From Elusimicrobiota bacterium (lineage in GTDB: Bacteria > Elusimicrobiota > Elusimicrobia > UBA1565 > UBA9628), in assembly GCA_016218575.1 (NCBI GenBank), contig JACRDN010000022.1:25268-89267 (forward strand): a DNA stretch of 64,000 nt, in the 5' to 3' direction. The notes beneath the pieces were generated by a model. That model ran no database searches. It had not been told where the DNA came from and was given only the letters and a program-made list of their open reading frames with translations. The translations under genes and the position numbers were made by a program. Shown in pieces: positions 8,167-16,828 of this stretch (position 1 is its first letter; every line of letters begins with the position of its first letter).

Positions 8167-8554
8167 ACATTTTGGCCGCCGGCGCCCACTCCATGTTCCC
8201 GGGGTTTTGAAAGGCCCTTCGCCGCGAGACAAACCGGGGCGGATAAGGCGACCTGATTCATAAAAAACGCCGCCTTTGCCAATATATTTTAAGTCCAACT
8301 TTCGCCGGCGAAAGTTCGCGGGCTTGGAAACGGAGCAAATTGCCGCGGTCTTGCTTGGGACCGCGATTTGGAGGGCTCGGGCCTATTTATCCCGACGACC
8401 CCGTGGGGAAGGGGGCCCCTTTAGGGGGGAACCCAGGACGGGTTCCCCGGGGCCCGGGGGCGGAGGGATGAATAGGCCTGGGCCCTCAAAGCCCGGGAAC
8501 ATGGCGGCACCCATCCTTGAATTTTTCTAGTTTCCGGGCCATACTCCCCAGGAC
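8167..8554. other. 388-bp non-coding interval rich in inverted repeats
   Basis: No gene is convincing here. The interval holds a perfect 20-bp palindrome (8297-8316), a 7-bp-stem hairpin (8344-8350/8359-8365), the large 8371-8487 structure, and a CATACT -10-like box (8540-8545) 9 nt before the peptidase ATG. The open frame at 8276-8530 is GC-driven and lacks protein-like character. Confidence 0.6.
8371..8487 (+). ncRNA. Candidate structured RNA: 20-bp closing stem around nested hairpins
   Basis: Positions 8371-8390 pair with 8468-8487 over 20 consecutive base pairs in the plus-strand RNA, three of them G-U (8377/8481, 8379/8479, 8388/8470). On the minus strand those three become A-C mismatches, which favours plus-strand transcription. 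Inside are a 9-bp perfect hairpin (8426-8434/8440-8448, loop 8435-8439) and a competing CCCC-TTTA-GGGG hairpin (8416-8427). No U-tract follows, so it is not an ordinary terminator. It could be a small RNA, a long leader structure of the M48-like gene, or a mobile palindromic element. Confidence 0.4.
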
Positions 8555-9457
8555 ATGGCCAGAAGCATTTCGCGGCACGCCCTTGCCGCTTCTTTGGCGC
8601 TGGCCTTCTGCCTTGCTGGGACGGCGTCGGCCGAACAGTTCACGGCCCCGGCAACCGAGGACGCATGCAAAAATGAAGTCCGTGATCCAGCCTGGACCAA
8701 GGTCCAATGCCTGAACGCCTACGCCGGCGGAAAAATATTTAAAAAGCTGCTCGCGGGAAGCGGTCTCCCCCAAGGGGAGCTCCTCTTGTATTTTTTGACG
8801 CATAAAAACGAAATAAACGCCAAGTATATCGAATCTCTTAAAGAAATCCGGATCAACGGAGGGCTCCTGAGATTGCCTTCAAAAGCCTTGATCGCCGCGA
8901 TCTCCCACGAAATGGGGCATTGGATTCAAAACACCGTCTTGTTCAAAGGCGAGCTGATTGATGATGATTTCGGATACTCCCCGTGGAGCGATAAGAAGGT
9001 GGAGGGCCACGCCGATTGGCTGGGAGCTCGGCTCGCGGTGCGGGCGGGCTACAAGCCCAGGGACTGGATACTGGGCGCCATTATCTTATTCGGCTGCGCA
9101 AAAAATATCGAAAAGGAAGGCCGCACTCATCCCTCGCTCAAGAACCGTTTCGTCAACCTCATGAGCAAGGAAGCCAAACTGCGCTCCTGGGTGCGCGGCG
9201 ACTACGAGCTGACCCATCCCAAGCCCTTCGTCATTGGGGAGTCCCCGGACATGTTCGACCAGCATGGGGCCATTCCCCGCGCCCGCCCCCTCTCCGCCCT
9301 GGAGGTGCGCCAGCGCTGCTCGGAATACTCATACGCCTGGCTCGCCGAGGAAAAGGAATTTCTCGACCTGACGGCCTCCTCCCTCGAAGCGCTTGAAGAA
9401 ATGCCGGTCGCCGAGAAAAACTGCCTGGCCCACGACGAAAGAAACGGCGCATATTGA
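8555..9457 (+). CDS. Secreted M48-like zinc metallopeptidase
   Basis: 300 aa with a signal peptide (MARSISRHALAASLALAFC...ASA). The zinc motif HEMGH (118-122) lies in an AAISHEMGHW helix. A third ligand is expected at E150 in KKVEGHADWLGARLAVRAGYKP, and HPSLKNRFVNL follows, both typical of M48 peptidases. Unlike HtpX it has no clear internal membrane helices, so a soluble periplasmic enzyme (BepA-like in concept) is likely. A CATACT box lies 9 nt upstream; no strong ribosome site is visible. Confidence 0.78.
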   Translation: MARSISRHALAASLALAFCLAGTASAEQFTAPATEDACKNEVRDPAWTKVQCLNAYAGGKIFKKLLAGSGLPQGELLLYFLTHKNEINAKYIESLKEIRINGGLLRLPSKALIAAISHEMGHWIQNTVLFKGELIDDDFGYSPWSDKKVEGHADWLGARLAVRAGYKPRDWILGAIILFGCAKNIEKEGRTHPSLKNRFVNLMSKEAKLRSWVRGDYELTHPKPFVIGESPDMFDQHGAIPRARPLSALEVRQRCSEYSYAWLAEEKEFLDLTASSLEALEEMPVAEKNCLAHDERNGAY

Positions 9458-9481
9458 TTTTGTAACAATTCCTCTTATACT
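9454..9481 (+). promoter_or_regulatory. Promoter of the large TPR gene
   Basis: TTGATT (9454-9459), a 16-bp spacer and TATACT (9476-9481), with the ATG only 8 nt beyond the -10 box. The leader would be one or two nucleotides. Confidence 0.5.
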
Positions 9482-9489
9482 ACTAGGGC

Positions 9490-12303
9490 ATGTCCGGACG
9501 AAAAACGCTTGCTGTAAGCGCGGCTTTTCTGTGGCCCCTTCTTACGGCTCATGCCGCGGGCTCGCTCGAAGCCAAAGCCTCCCTCCAGCGGGCGGAAGAG
9601 CTCTTCCTCAAGGGCGACTGGAGCCGGACCCTCAAGGCCGCAAGCGAGCCCGGCGCCATGGGCGTCTATCCCGAGCAGGCGGGGGCCTTGCGCGCCCGGA
9701 CTTTGGCGGCCTTAGGCTCCCAGGAAGAGTCAGCCAACGAGGCGCGCCAAGTTCTCGCCCGGCTCCAAGGCGCTTCCTTGGGCAATCTCGGCGCGGGGGA
9801 ACGCGTCCTTCAGGCAAGCATGCTCCTGATCCTCGGCCAGCCCCAGGAGGCTTTGGCCAACTTCAACGCGGCCCTCTCCCTCGACAAGAAGTCCGCGGCG
9901 GCGCTCGAGGGCCGGGCCCGGGCCTGGCGGGCCCTCGGCAAGCCCGCCGAGGCGGTGAAGGACCTCGACGCTTTGATCGCGCGAAATCCCGGCGTCCCGC
10001 TCTATTTCTACCACCGGGCCTACGCCCGCCGGGAGCTGGGCCAATATCCAGCCGGCGTGGCGGACATCACGCAAATCCTGCGGCGCAACCGAAATTTCTA
10101 CCCCGCCTACGGCCTCTTGGGAGAAGTCTTCGCCCTCCAGGGAGACAAGAAGAGGGCCGCGCAGGCCTTCGGCAAGGCCTTGGAGATCAACCCCGATTAC
10201 TCCTTCGCCTACCTTGGCCGGGCGGCGCTGGCAATCGCCGCCGGTTCTGAGGAGGAGGCCTTCAAGAACTTCGCCTTGGCCGTGCGTTCGGACATGGCGG
10301 GCTACGCTCCCTATTACAACAGGGGCGAGGCCTATTGGAGGCGCGGCAGCAAGGACGAGGCGGCGCGGGATTACAAAAAGGCCTTGGAGGCTGCCGGGGT
10401 CCCTCCGGAAGCCGTCCTCGTCATGGGCGAGCGCCTAGCGGCGCTGAAGCTCTTCGAGGAGGCGGCCCGGGCCTTCGGGCGAGGCTTGTCGGCGCCCGCC
10501 ACCAAGCTCAAGGCCCGGGCCTTCCTCGGCCGCGGCCGGGCCTCTTTGGCCCTTGGCCGCCAAGAGGCCGCCTTGGCCGATTTCAACGAAGGAATCGCGC
10601 TCGAGCCCAAGAATGCGGAGCTGAGGCTTGCCCGCGGGGCCTGCTACGCCAACGCGGACAGAGGCCGGGAAGCCCTCGACGACTTCAACGCGGCCCTCGA
10701 GGCCGATCCCAAGTCCGCCGAGGCTTACAGCCGCCGCGGCGCCTATTTCGCGGCCGCGGGAAGGCCTGAGGAGGCCTTGAGCGACGTCCAAGCCGCGGCC
10801 GCTCTTGAGTCCGGCAATCCCCAATACCAACTGCGCCTGGGCATGCTTTATCTGAAGGTCAGACGCTTCAATAAGGCCGTGGAGGCCCTGAGTTCGGCGT
10901 TGGCCTCGGACGTCCCCGCCTCCTGGATCTTGGAGTCCCGCGCCGCGGCCTATGCGCAGCTCGGCGACAAGAAGAGGGCCCTCGAGGACCTCCACACGGC
11001 CCTCGAGGCCGACCCCCAACAGGCCTCGCTCTACAAGGCCGTGGGCCAAGCGCATCTGCTCAGCCACGACTACGAGGCCGCGGCGCGGGCCATGAGCCAG
11101 GCCTTGGAGCTCAACCCCAAGAGCGCCGCCGCCTTCCTCGGCCGCGGCAAAGCCGAGGCCGCCTCGGGCGAGCTCAAAAAAGCCCTGCGCGATTTCAGCC
11201 AAGCCGCGCGCCTGGCACCCCGCTCCGCGGAGGCCCTTGCCGCCCTCTGCCAGGTCCGGCGCTTCCTCAAAGAACCTCGCAAGGCCGTGGAGCAATGCGG
11301 CCGCGCCGCCGAGGCCGACCCGTCCTACGCCCCGGCCTATCTGCAAAGGGCCCTGGCCCATCTCGCGCTCAAGGAATATCCGCAGGCGATCGAGGACGTG
11401 GACTCCGCGGTCGGCCTGGGGCTCAAAAGTCCGGAGGGTTATCTCGCCCAGGCGGTCGCGCACGCGGCCATGCGCCAATACCGACAGGCGCACAAGGAGT
11501 ACCTGGTGGCCCTCCAGCTCCACCCTGGAGTGCGCTCGCCGGAGATCGGCTTCGGCCCGGCCGCGGGCCGCGACGACGACTTCTACAACGCGATCTGGGA
11601 CCTCGAGAAGACCCTCAAGGCCGACGACTCCAACCCCTACGTGCACGTGCTCAAGGGCGACGCCCTGCACAACGCGGAGCTCTACGACAAGGCGGTCTTG
11701 GAATACACCAGGGCCATGGATCTGGACGGGACAATCGCCGACGCCTATTCAGGACGCGCCCTCTGCCAGGCCTCCCTCGAGTCCCTCGAGGACGCCCAGC
11801 AGGACGCGCTCAAGGCCATGGAGCTGAACCGAGACGATTTCCAGCTCCACGTCCAACTGGCCAACATCCTGACCTTGAAGCAGGTCTACCCGGAGGCCCT
11901 GGCGGAGATACGCAAGGCCATACGCCTCAACCCCAAGGGAAGCCAGGCCTTCCTGCGCGCGGGGAACATCTATTACTTCCAGAAGGACTTCAGGCGCGCT
12001 CTCGACAATTACGAGCTCGCGGTGAAATACGACCCGGACAATCCCGTGACCCTGAACGGGCTCGGCCTCGGATTCTTCGCCCTGCGCCGCTATCCCGAGG
12101 CCTTGGAGGCCTTCAGCCGTGCCATCGCCGCCAACCCCAACATGGACCGCCCCTACCGCAACCGCGGCTCCACCTACGTTAACATGCGCGCCTTCGCCAA
12201 CGCGGCGGCGGACTACAAGATCGCGAGCCTGGCCAACACCGACCCGTCCATGGCCGCCGAGTATCAAAGGCTTATTGAAGACAGCCTAGGAATGCTAGAA
12301 TGA
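9490..12303 (+). CDS. Large secreted tetratricopeptide-repeat protein
   Basis: 937 aa: signal peptide (residues 1-~22, ending LTAHA) followed almost end to end by TPR units of about 34 residues, with repeated signatures such as AAALEGRARAWRALGKPAEAVKDLDALI, YSRRGAYFAAAGRPEEALSDV and YRNRGSTYVNMRAFANAAADY. TPR solenoids are protein-interaction scaffolds. The signal peptide places it in the periplasm or on the surface. No enzymatic domain is visible. metF follows after 6 nt but has its own -10 box inside the end of this gene. Confidence 0.85.
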   Translation: MSGRKTLAVSAAFLWPLLTAHAAGSLEAKASLQRAEELFLKGDWSRTLKAASEPGAMGVYPEQAGALRARTLAALGSQEESANEARQVLARLQGASLGNLGAGERVLQASMLLILGQPQEALANFNAALSLDKKSAAALEGRARAWRALGKPAEAVKDLDALIARNPGVPLYFYHRAYARRELGQYPAGVADITQILRRNRNFYPAYGLLGEVFALQGDKKRAAQAFGKALEINPDYSFAYLGRAALAIAAGSEEEAFKNFALAVRSDMAGYAPYYNRGEAYWRRGSKDEAARDYKKALEAAGVPPEAVLVMGERLAALKLFEEAARAFGRGLSAPATKLKARAFLGRGRASLALGRQEAALADFNEGIALEPKNAELRLARGACYANADRGREALDDFNAALEADPKSAEAYSRRGAYFAAAGRPEEALSDVQAAAALESGNPQYQLRLGMLYLKVRRFNKAVEALSSALASDVPASWILESRAAAYAQLGDKKRALEDLHTALEADPQQASLYKAVGQAHLLSHDYEAAARAMSQALELNPKSAAAFLGRGKAEAASGELKKALRDFSQAARLAPRSAEALAALCQVRRFLKEPRKAVEQCGRAAEADPSYAPAYLQRALAHLALKEYPQAIEDVDSAVGLGLKSPEGYLAQAVAHAAMRQYRQAHKEYLVALQLHPGVRSPEIGFGPAAGRDDDFYNAIWDLEKTLKADDSNPYVHVLKGDALHNAELYDKAVLEYTRAMDLDGTIADAYSGRALCQASLESLEDAQQDALKAMELNRDDFQLHVQLANILTLKQVYPEALAEIRKAIRLNPKGSQAFLRAGNIYYFQKDFRRALDNYELAVKYDPDNPVTLNGLGLGFFALRRYPEALEAFSRAIAANPNMDRPYRNRGSTYVNMRAFANAAADYKIASLANTDPSMAAEYQRLIEDSLGMLE
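12293..12301 (+). promoter_or_regulatory. Extended -10 box of metF
   Basis: TGCTAGAAT at the very end of the upstream TPR gene, 8 nt before the metF ATG. It allows metF to be transcribed separately with almost no leader. Confidence 0.45.
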
Positions 12304-12309
12304 CGCGCC

Positions 12310-13179
12310 ATGAGGATTCCGGAGCTATTCCGCCAGGGCGGACCCGTATTCTCCTTTGAGTTCTTCCTTCCCAAGGCCCCTGAGGACATGGAAGGCTTCC
12401 TGCAAAGCGTGCGCCGGCTCAAGGAACTGCGCCCATCCTTCGTCACCTTGACCTACGGGGCGGGGGGATCGGCCCGCGAGAAAACGGTCGAGACTGCGGG
12501 CCGCATCAAGGCCGAGATCGGAATAGAGACGGCCTGCCACCTTACCTGCATCACCCATACCCGGGCCGAGATCATCCAAATCCTGGACCGCCTGGAGGCA
12601 TTGGGCATCGAGAACATCGTGGCCCTGCGCGGGGACCCCCCGAACGGCCAGGCCGTCCCGCCGCCGCAAGAGCGGGAGCTTGCCTACGCCGGGGATCTCG
12701 TGGCCGCGGTCAAGAGACGGGGGGGCTTTAGTCTCGCGGTGGCGGGATATCCGGAGACCCACCCGGAGGCCTCCTCTCCGGAGGACGACTTGAGAAGGCT
12801 CCGCGCCAAGGTGCGAGCCGGAGGCGACTGGGTCATCACCCAGCTATTCTTCGACAATCGGGACTACTTCGACTTCGTGCGCCGCGCGCGCGCGGCCGGC
12901 GTCCAAGCACCGATAGTGCCGGGGATCATGCCCGTGACGGGCTACGCCCAGCTTAAGCGCTTCACCAACCTGTGCAAGGCGAAGCTCCCGCCGGAGATGA
13001 CCGCCCGCCTCGAGGATATCCAGAACGACCCAGAGGCCGTCATCGCCTACGGCATCGAGCACGCCAGCCGCCAATGCCTCGAGCTATTGGAGGGGGGTGC
13101 CCCCGGCATCCACTTCTACACCCTCAACCGCTCCCGCTCCACCGCCGAAATCCTATCCCGTCTGCGTCAAAATCTATAG
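12310..13179 (+). CDS. metF: Methylenetetrahydrofolate reductase
   Basis: 289 aa, the usual bacterial MetF length. It reduces 5,10-methylene-THF to 5-methyl-THF, the methyl donor for methionine. Recognised from FSFEFFLPK at the N-terminus, FVTLTYGAGGS, CHLTCITH, ENIVALRGDPP and the ITQLFFDN strand of the FAD-binding TIM barrel. The catalytic Glu is expected in the FEFF motif. No methionine synthase is adjacent. The stop overlaps the next start by one base (TAGTG). Confidence 0.93.
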   Translation: MRIPELFRQGGPVFSFEFFLPKAPEDMEGFLQSVRRLKELRPSFVTLTYGAGGSAREKTVETAGRIKAEIGIETACHLTCITHTRAEIIQILDRLEALGIENIVALRGDPPNGQAVPPPQERELAYAGDLVAAVKRRGGFSLAVAGYPETHPEASSPEDDLRRLRAKVRAGGDWVITQLFFDNRDYFDFVRRARAAGVQAPIVPGIMPVTGYAQLKRFTNLCKAKLPPEMTARLEDIQNDPEAVIAYGIEHASRQCLELLEGGAPGIHFYTLNRSRSTAEILSRLRQNL

Positions 13180-14837
13180 TGCTAGGTCAGACAGGGAGGC
13201 TGGCCTGGCTGGCGGCGGCCCTGTCTTGGGCCCCCGCGGCCGGGGCCCAGCCCTCGGATGCCGTCAGCGACGTCCGCGTGGAGCGCCTCAACGTCTTCGA
13301 TCCGAGAGTACCGGGCGAGAATTGGTGGCCGTTCCGGATAGCCAACAAAATCCATTTCATCTCCAAAGAATCCGTGCTCCGGCGCGAGCTTCTCCTTGGG
13401 CCGGGGGACCGCTGGGACAAGCTTAAAGCCCTGGAGTCCGAGCGCAATATGCGCTTCCTGGGATTCTTCCGGAAAGCCGAGGTCCGCCCCGAGCGCCGGC
13501 CAGACGGCAAGCTCGACTTGGCGGTCTACACCCAGGACGCATGGACCACCAACGTCTTCGTTTCCGCGGGGACCGAGGGAGGGGAGAACTTCTTTACCTA
13601 CGGCGCCTCGGAGGACAACCTCCTGGGCTATGGAAAATCCATCGGCTTCTCACACTCCCAGGTAGGATCCAAGATCAGCAACGACCTGCGCTACAGCGAT
13701 CCGCGCTTCCTGGGCTCGCGCGTGCGCCTCTCTCCTTTTTATACCCAATCCCAGCACGGCGACTCCGTGGGAATCGAGCTCGCAAGGCCCTTCTTTTCCG
13801 TGGACACCCCCTACGCGGGCTCCTTCTCTGCCTCCCGCACCAACGCCGAGAACCAGCTCTTCCAAAACGCCTCGGAAAGCACCAAATTCCTCCGGAGCTC
13901 GCGCCAGGCCTCAGCGAGCCTGGGCATGCGGTTGGGGCGAGACCCCCGGCTCGTCCAAAGGGGGGAGGTCGGCTGGGAATATCAGCGGGACCGGTTCTCG
14001 GAGCTGCCCCAGACCGCGCCCGGGACTTTGCCCGCCAACCGCGAATTCTCCGGGCCGGCCCTGCGCTATTCCTGGGTCCAGCCGCGCTACGTCAAGGAAA
14101 CCTACATCAACAAGATGGAGCGGGTCGAGGATTTCAACATGGGAAACGAGCTCTCGAGCGTGTTTTGGTTCCAAGGCGAATACACCGGCTCGACCCGGGA
14201 CCGTTGGCTGGTCAATGTCGCCGACCAGCAAGGGCTCTCCCTCTCCGAGGGTCGGTTCCTGCTGGGCCAGGCGGGCATGAGCGGCAGGGTCGCGCAAGGA
14301 CGCTGGGAAAACAGCCTTCTCTACGGCAGCCTCAACTTGTTTTGGAAGACCCAGCACCGCCTGGCCCAGACCTGGGTGGCGCACCTCGAGGGCAACTTCG
14401 GGCACAACCTGGACTCCGACGCGCAAATGGTCCTGGGCGGAAACACCGGCCTGCGCGGCTACAAAAACAACAGCTTCACCGGAGCCAAATCGGCTCTCCT
14501 CAACCTCGAGAACCGATTCTTTCTCCCCGGGGAATACCTGCACCTCCTGCGCTTCGGGGGCGTGGTCTTCTTCGACTCGGGAGTGGTGCTGCCCCAAGCA
14601 GGCGGCTACTCCCTGGCGCGGTTCAAGTCCGACGTCGGAGTCGGCCTGCGCATGAGCTCGACGCGCTCCCAGAGCGGCGGAGTGATCCGAATTGATCTGG
14701 CCTACGCCTTGAACCGCGGCCCGGGCCCCTCGCGCTGGGTCGTCTCGGTGCGCGGCCAGCAGGCCTTCCAGATATTCAACAGCACCAGCCGCGGCATCAG
14801 CCAAGGCCCCGGCTCCAAGTTAGGCCCTGTCAAGTAA
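13179..14837 (+). CDS. Omp85/BamA-like outer membrane barrel protein
   Basis: 552 aa from GTG 13179 (TAGTG overlap with metF), giving signal peptide MLGQTGRLAWLAAALSW...AGA. An N-terminal POTRA-like segment (residues ~30-130; HFISKESVLRRELLLGPGDRW, LDLAVYTQDAW) precedes a beta-barrel ending in the surface-antigen signature GGNTGLRGYKNNSF. The family inserts or secretes outer-membrane proteins, or transports lipids. Only one POTRA-like unit is visible, so it is not BamA itself. The strand ending GQQAFQIF looks like the terminal beta-signal, yet 19 further residues follow, the last four and the stop lying in the 48-bp palindrome. Confidence 0.8.
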   Translation: MLGQTGRLAWLAAALSWAPAAGAQPSDAVSDVRVERLNVFDPRVPGENWWPFRIANKIHFISKESVLRRELLLGPGDRWDKLKALESERNMRFLGFFRKAEVRPERRPDGKLDLAVYTQDAWTTNVFVSAGTEGGENFFTYGASEDNLLGYGKSIGFSHSQVGSKISNDLRYSDPRFLGSRVRLSPFYTQSQHGDSVGIELARPFFSVDTPYAGSFSASRTNAENQLFQNASESTKFLRSSRQASASLGMRLGRDPRLVQRGEVGWEYQRDRFSELPQTAPGTLPANREFSGPALRYSWVQPRYVKETYINKMERVEDFNMGNELSSVFWFQGEYTGSTRDRWLVNVADQQGLSLSEGRFLLGQAGMSGRVAQGRWENSLLYGSLNLFWKTQHRLAQTWVAHLEGNFGHNLDSDAQMVLGGNTGLRGYKNNSFTGAKSALLNLENRFFLPGEYLHLLRFGGVVFFDSGVVLPQAGGYSLARFKSDVGVGLRMSSTRSQSGGVIRIDLAYALNRGPGPSRWVVSVRGQQAFQIFNSTSRGISQGPGSKLGPVK

Positions 14838-14869
14838 TAATATGATCATATTATTACTTGACAGGGCCT
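14822..14869. repeat. 48-bp perfect palindrome at a gene boundary
   Basis: Positions 14822-14845 are the exact reverse complement of 14846-14869, with centre TGATCA and no loop. The left arm encodes the last codons and stop of the Omp85-like gene; the right arm ends one base before the ATG of the next gene. The central ~30 bp is A+T-rich, unlike the surroundings. It could form a cruciform or strong mRNA hairpin and may be a mobile palindromic element. Confidence 0.9.
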
Positions 14870-14870
14870 T

Positions 14871-15977
14871 ATGACCCGCGTCGACGTCGCGGTCGTGGGC
14901 GCGGGGGCCGTGGGCCTGGCCGTGGCCCGGCGCCTGGCCGGCCCCGGGCGGGAAGTGGTGGTCCTGGAACGCCATGAAAGGCAGGGCCTTGAGACCTCGA
15001 GCCGGAGCTCCGAGGTGATCCACGCCGGGCTCTATTACCCGCGCTCGAGCCTCAAGGCCAGGCTCTGCCTGAGCGGCCGCCTCCAACTCTACGAGCTATG
15101 CTCCCGCCACGATCTCTTCTGCCGCAAGACGGGCAAGCTCGTGGCGGCCTGCGATCCTTCGGAGGTTTCCGAGCTCAAGAGCCTCCTTCGCCGCGGACTT
15201 GAAAACGGGGTCGAGGGCTTGAGAATCCTGGAGCCGGGGGAGATCACGCGCCTGGCCCCGGGAGTCTCGGCCGCGGCGGCGCTATGGTCCCCCGAGTCCG
15301 GGATTTTCGACTCGGAGGAGCTGATGCGCTTCTACCTGGGCCAGGCCCGGGACCGCGGCGCCTTATTTCTGTGGAAGGCCGAGCTTCTGCGCGTCGAGCG
15401 CGAGAGCGGCGGCTACCGCCTCCAAGTCTCGGGAGAGGCAGAGCCGATCCTGGCGCGCACGGTGGTCAACGCCGCGGGGCTCGGGGCGGACAAGGTCGCG
15501 GCCCTGGCCGGGATAGACCCCGATGCGGCCGGGTACCGCCTGCGCTACCTCAAGGGGGAATATTTCAACCTGCGCCGCAAGCTTCCCCTAGAGACCTTGG
15601 TCTATCCCATTCCCGAAGCCCACGGCCTTGGAATTCATCTTACCTTGGATAGGCTCGGCCGGCAGCGCCTGGGCCCGAACGCTTTCCCAACGCCTGGCTT
15701 GGACTACTCGGTGGAGCCCTCCCACAAGGAGTCCTTTTGGCGGGCGGCCCGGCGCTACCTGCCGGAGCTGCGTCTAGAGGACCTGGTTCCGGGCACGGCC
15801 GGAATCCGGCCCAAGCTTTCCGATGACGGCAGCTTCCGCGACTTCGTGCTCGCCGAGGAATCCTCCCGCGGCCTTCCCGGCTGGGTGAATCTGATCGGGA
15901 TCGACTCCCCCGGGCTTACCGCCAGCCCCGCGATCGCCGATGAAGTGGCCAATTTGCTAATGTATGACGCCGAATGA
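14871..15977 (+). CDS. FAD-dependent oxidase, L-2-hydroxyglutarate oxidase (LhgO)-like
   Basis: 368 aa DAO-superfamily flavoprotein. Seen: N-terminal FAD-binding VAVVGAGAVGLAVARRL, the LhgO-type SSEVIHAGLYYP block (residues 45-56), VVNAAGLGADKVA, and a C-terminal PGTAGIRPKL followed by IGIDSPGLTASPAIA. LhgO oxidises L-2-hydroxyglutarate to 2-oxoglutarate, passing electrons to the membrane quinone pool; the substrate here is inferred. The ATG sits directly against the 48-bp palindrome. The stop overlaps the TatT gene start. Confidence 0.85.
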   Translation: MTRVDVAVVGAGAVGLAVARRLAGPGREVVVLERHERQGLETSSRSSEVIHAGLYYPRSSLKARLCLSGRLQLYELCSRHDLFCRKTGKLVAACDPSEVSELKSLLRRGLENGVEGLRILEPGEITRLAPGVSAAAALWSPESGIFDSEELMRFYLGQARDRGALFLWKAELLRVERESGGYRLQVSGEAEPILARTVVNAAGLGADKVAALAGIDPDAAGYRLRYLKGEYFNLRRKLPLETLVYPIPEAHGLGIHLTLDRLGRQRLGPNAFPTPGLDYSVEPSHKESFWRAARRYLPELRLEDLVPGTAGIRPKLSDDGSFRDFVLAEESSRGLPGWVNLIGIDSPGLTASPAIADEVANLLMYDAE

Positions 15978-16828
15978 GATTCTTCCTTTTATTGACGGCT
16001 CTGGGCTTGTCCGGCTGCAGCCTCAAGAGCGCGGCGCTGCGCTCGACCGCGGCGCTATTGGAGGGGGGCGCGGGGGCTTTCTACGAGGAGCCCGATCCAG
16101 CCCTGGCCAAGGACGCGATGGCGGGCCAGCTCAAGCTGCTGGAAGTCCTCCTGCGCAACGAGCCAGACAACGCCCGCCTCAACCTCCTCGCGGCCGAGGG
16201 CTTCAACGGCTATGCCTTCCTTTTCCTGGAGGATTCGGCTCCCGAGCGCGCCAAGGCCCTCTACGAGCGCGGCCGGGACTACGGGCTCAAGGCCCTGGCC
16301 CGCAAGAGGGACTGGGCCCGGCTCAGGGACATGGATCTGGAGAGCCTCGAGAAAGCCCTGGGCTCGGCCTCCAAGGCCGACGTCCCCGCCCTGTTCTGGA
16401 CGGCCTTCGGCTGGGCCAACGCCGTGAACCTGGCCAAGGATTCCCCGGAGGCCGTTTCCGAGCTTCCCAAGGCCGTGGCCCTCATGAAGCCGGTCCTGGA
16501 GCTCGGACCCGACTTCAATTTCGCGGGGGCCGACCTCTTCTTTGGGCTCTATTACGCCTCCCGCCCGCCGCTCCTGGGAGGCAACCTTGGCAAGGCCAAG
16601 GCCCATTTCCAGGAGGCCCGGCGCCGCACCCAGGGCCGCTACCTCATGGGCTACTGGCTCGAGGCACGCTATTACGCGGTCGCGGCCCAGGACCGCGAGC
16701 TTTTCGCCGATCTTTTGAAAAAGATCAAGGAAGCCGCGCCAGGCTCCTTGCCCGACGCGCGGCTCGCCGACCAGGTTGCCAAGGGCCGGGCCAAGGCTCT
16801 CTTGGAGAAGGCCGATGATTACTTTTAA
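15974..16828 (+). CDS. TatT-like TRAP-associated TPR lipoprotein
   Basis: 284 aa with a clear lipoprotein signal, LLLTALGLSGC (Cys15). The helical body has TPR-like hairpins (NARLNLLAAEGFNGYAFLFLE, ADLFFGLYYASRP). It matches the TatT family described from Treponema (Tp0956), a lipoprotein that trimerises and docks the TRAP substrate-binding protein TatP. The gene order fits: it overlaps the dctP gene by 14 nt, and dctQ and dctM follow. It is expected to be lipid-anchored in the periplasm. A TGCTAATGT extended -10 box (15955-15963) lies 10 nt upstream. Confidence 0.85.
   Translation: MRFFLLLTALGLSGCSLKSAALRSTAALLEGGAGAFYEEPDPALAKDAMAGQLKLLEVLLRNEPDNARLNLLAAEGFNGYAFLFLEDSAPERAKALYERGRDYGLKALARKRDWARLRDMDLESLEKALGSASKADVPALFWTAFGWANAVNLAKDSPEAVSELPKAVALMKPVLELGPDFNFAGADLFFGLYYASRPPLLGGNLGKAKAHFQEARRRTQGRYLMGYWLEARYYAVAAQDRELFADLLKKIKEAAPGSLPDARLADQVAKGRAKALLEKADDYF

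Noticed and set aside
8276..8530. Open reading frame of 84 codons in the 8.2-8.5 kb gap
   Set aside because: It is Arg/Gly/Pro-rich with no protein-like pattern, and is explained by GC-rich hairpins in that interval.
14822..14869. Palindrome as an ordinary rho-independent terminator
   Set aside because: There is no loop or U-tract after the stem, and the next ATG follows within two bases.
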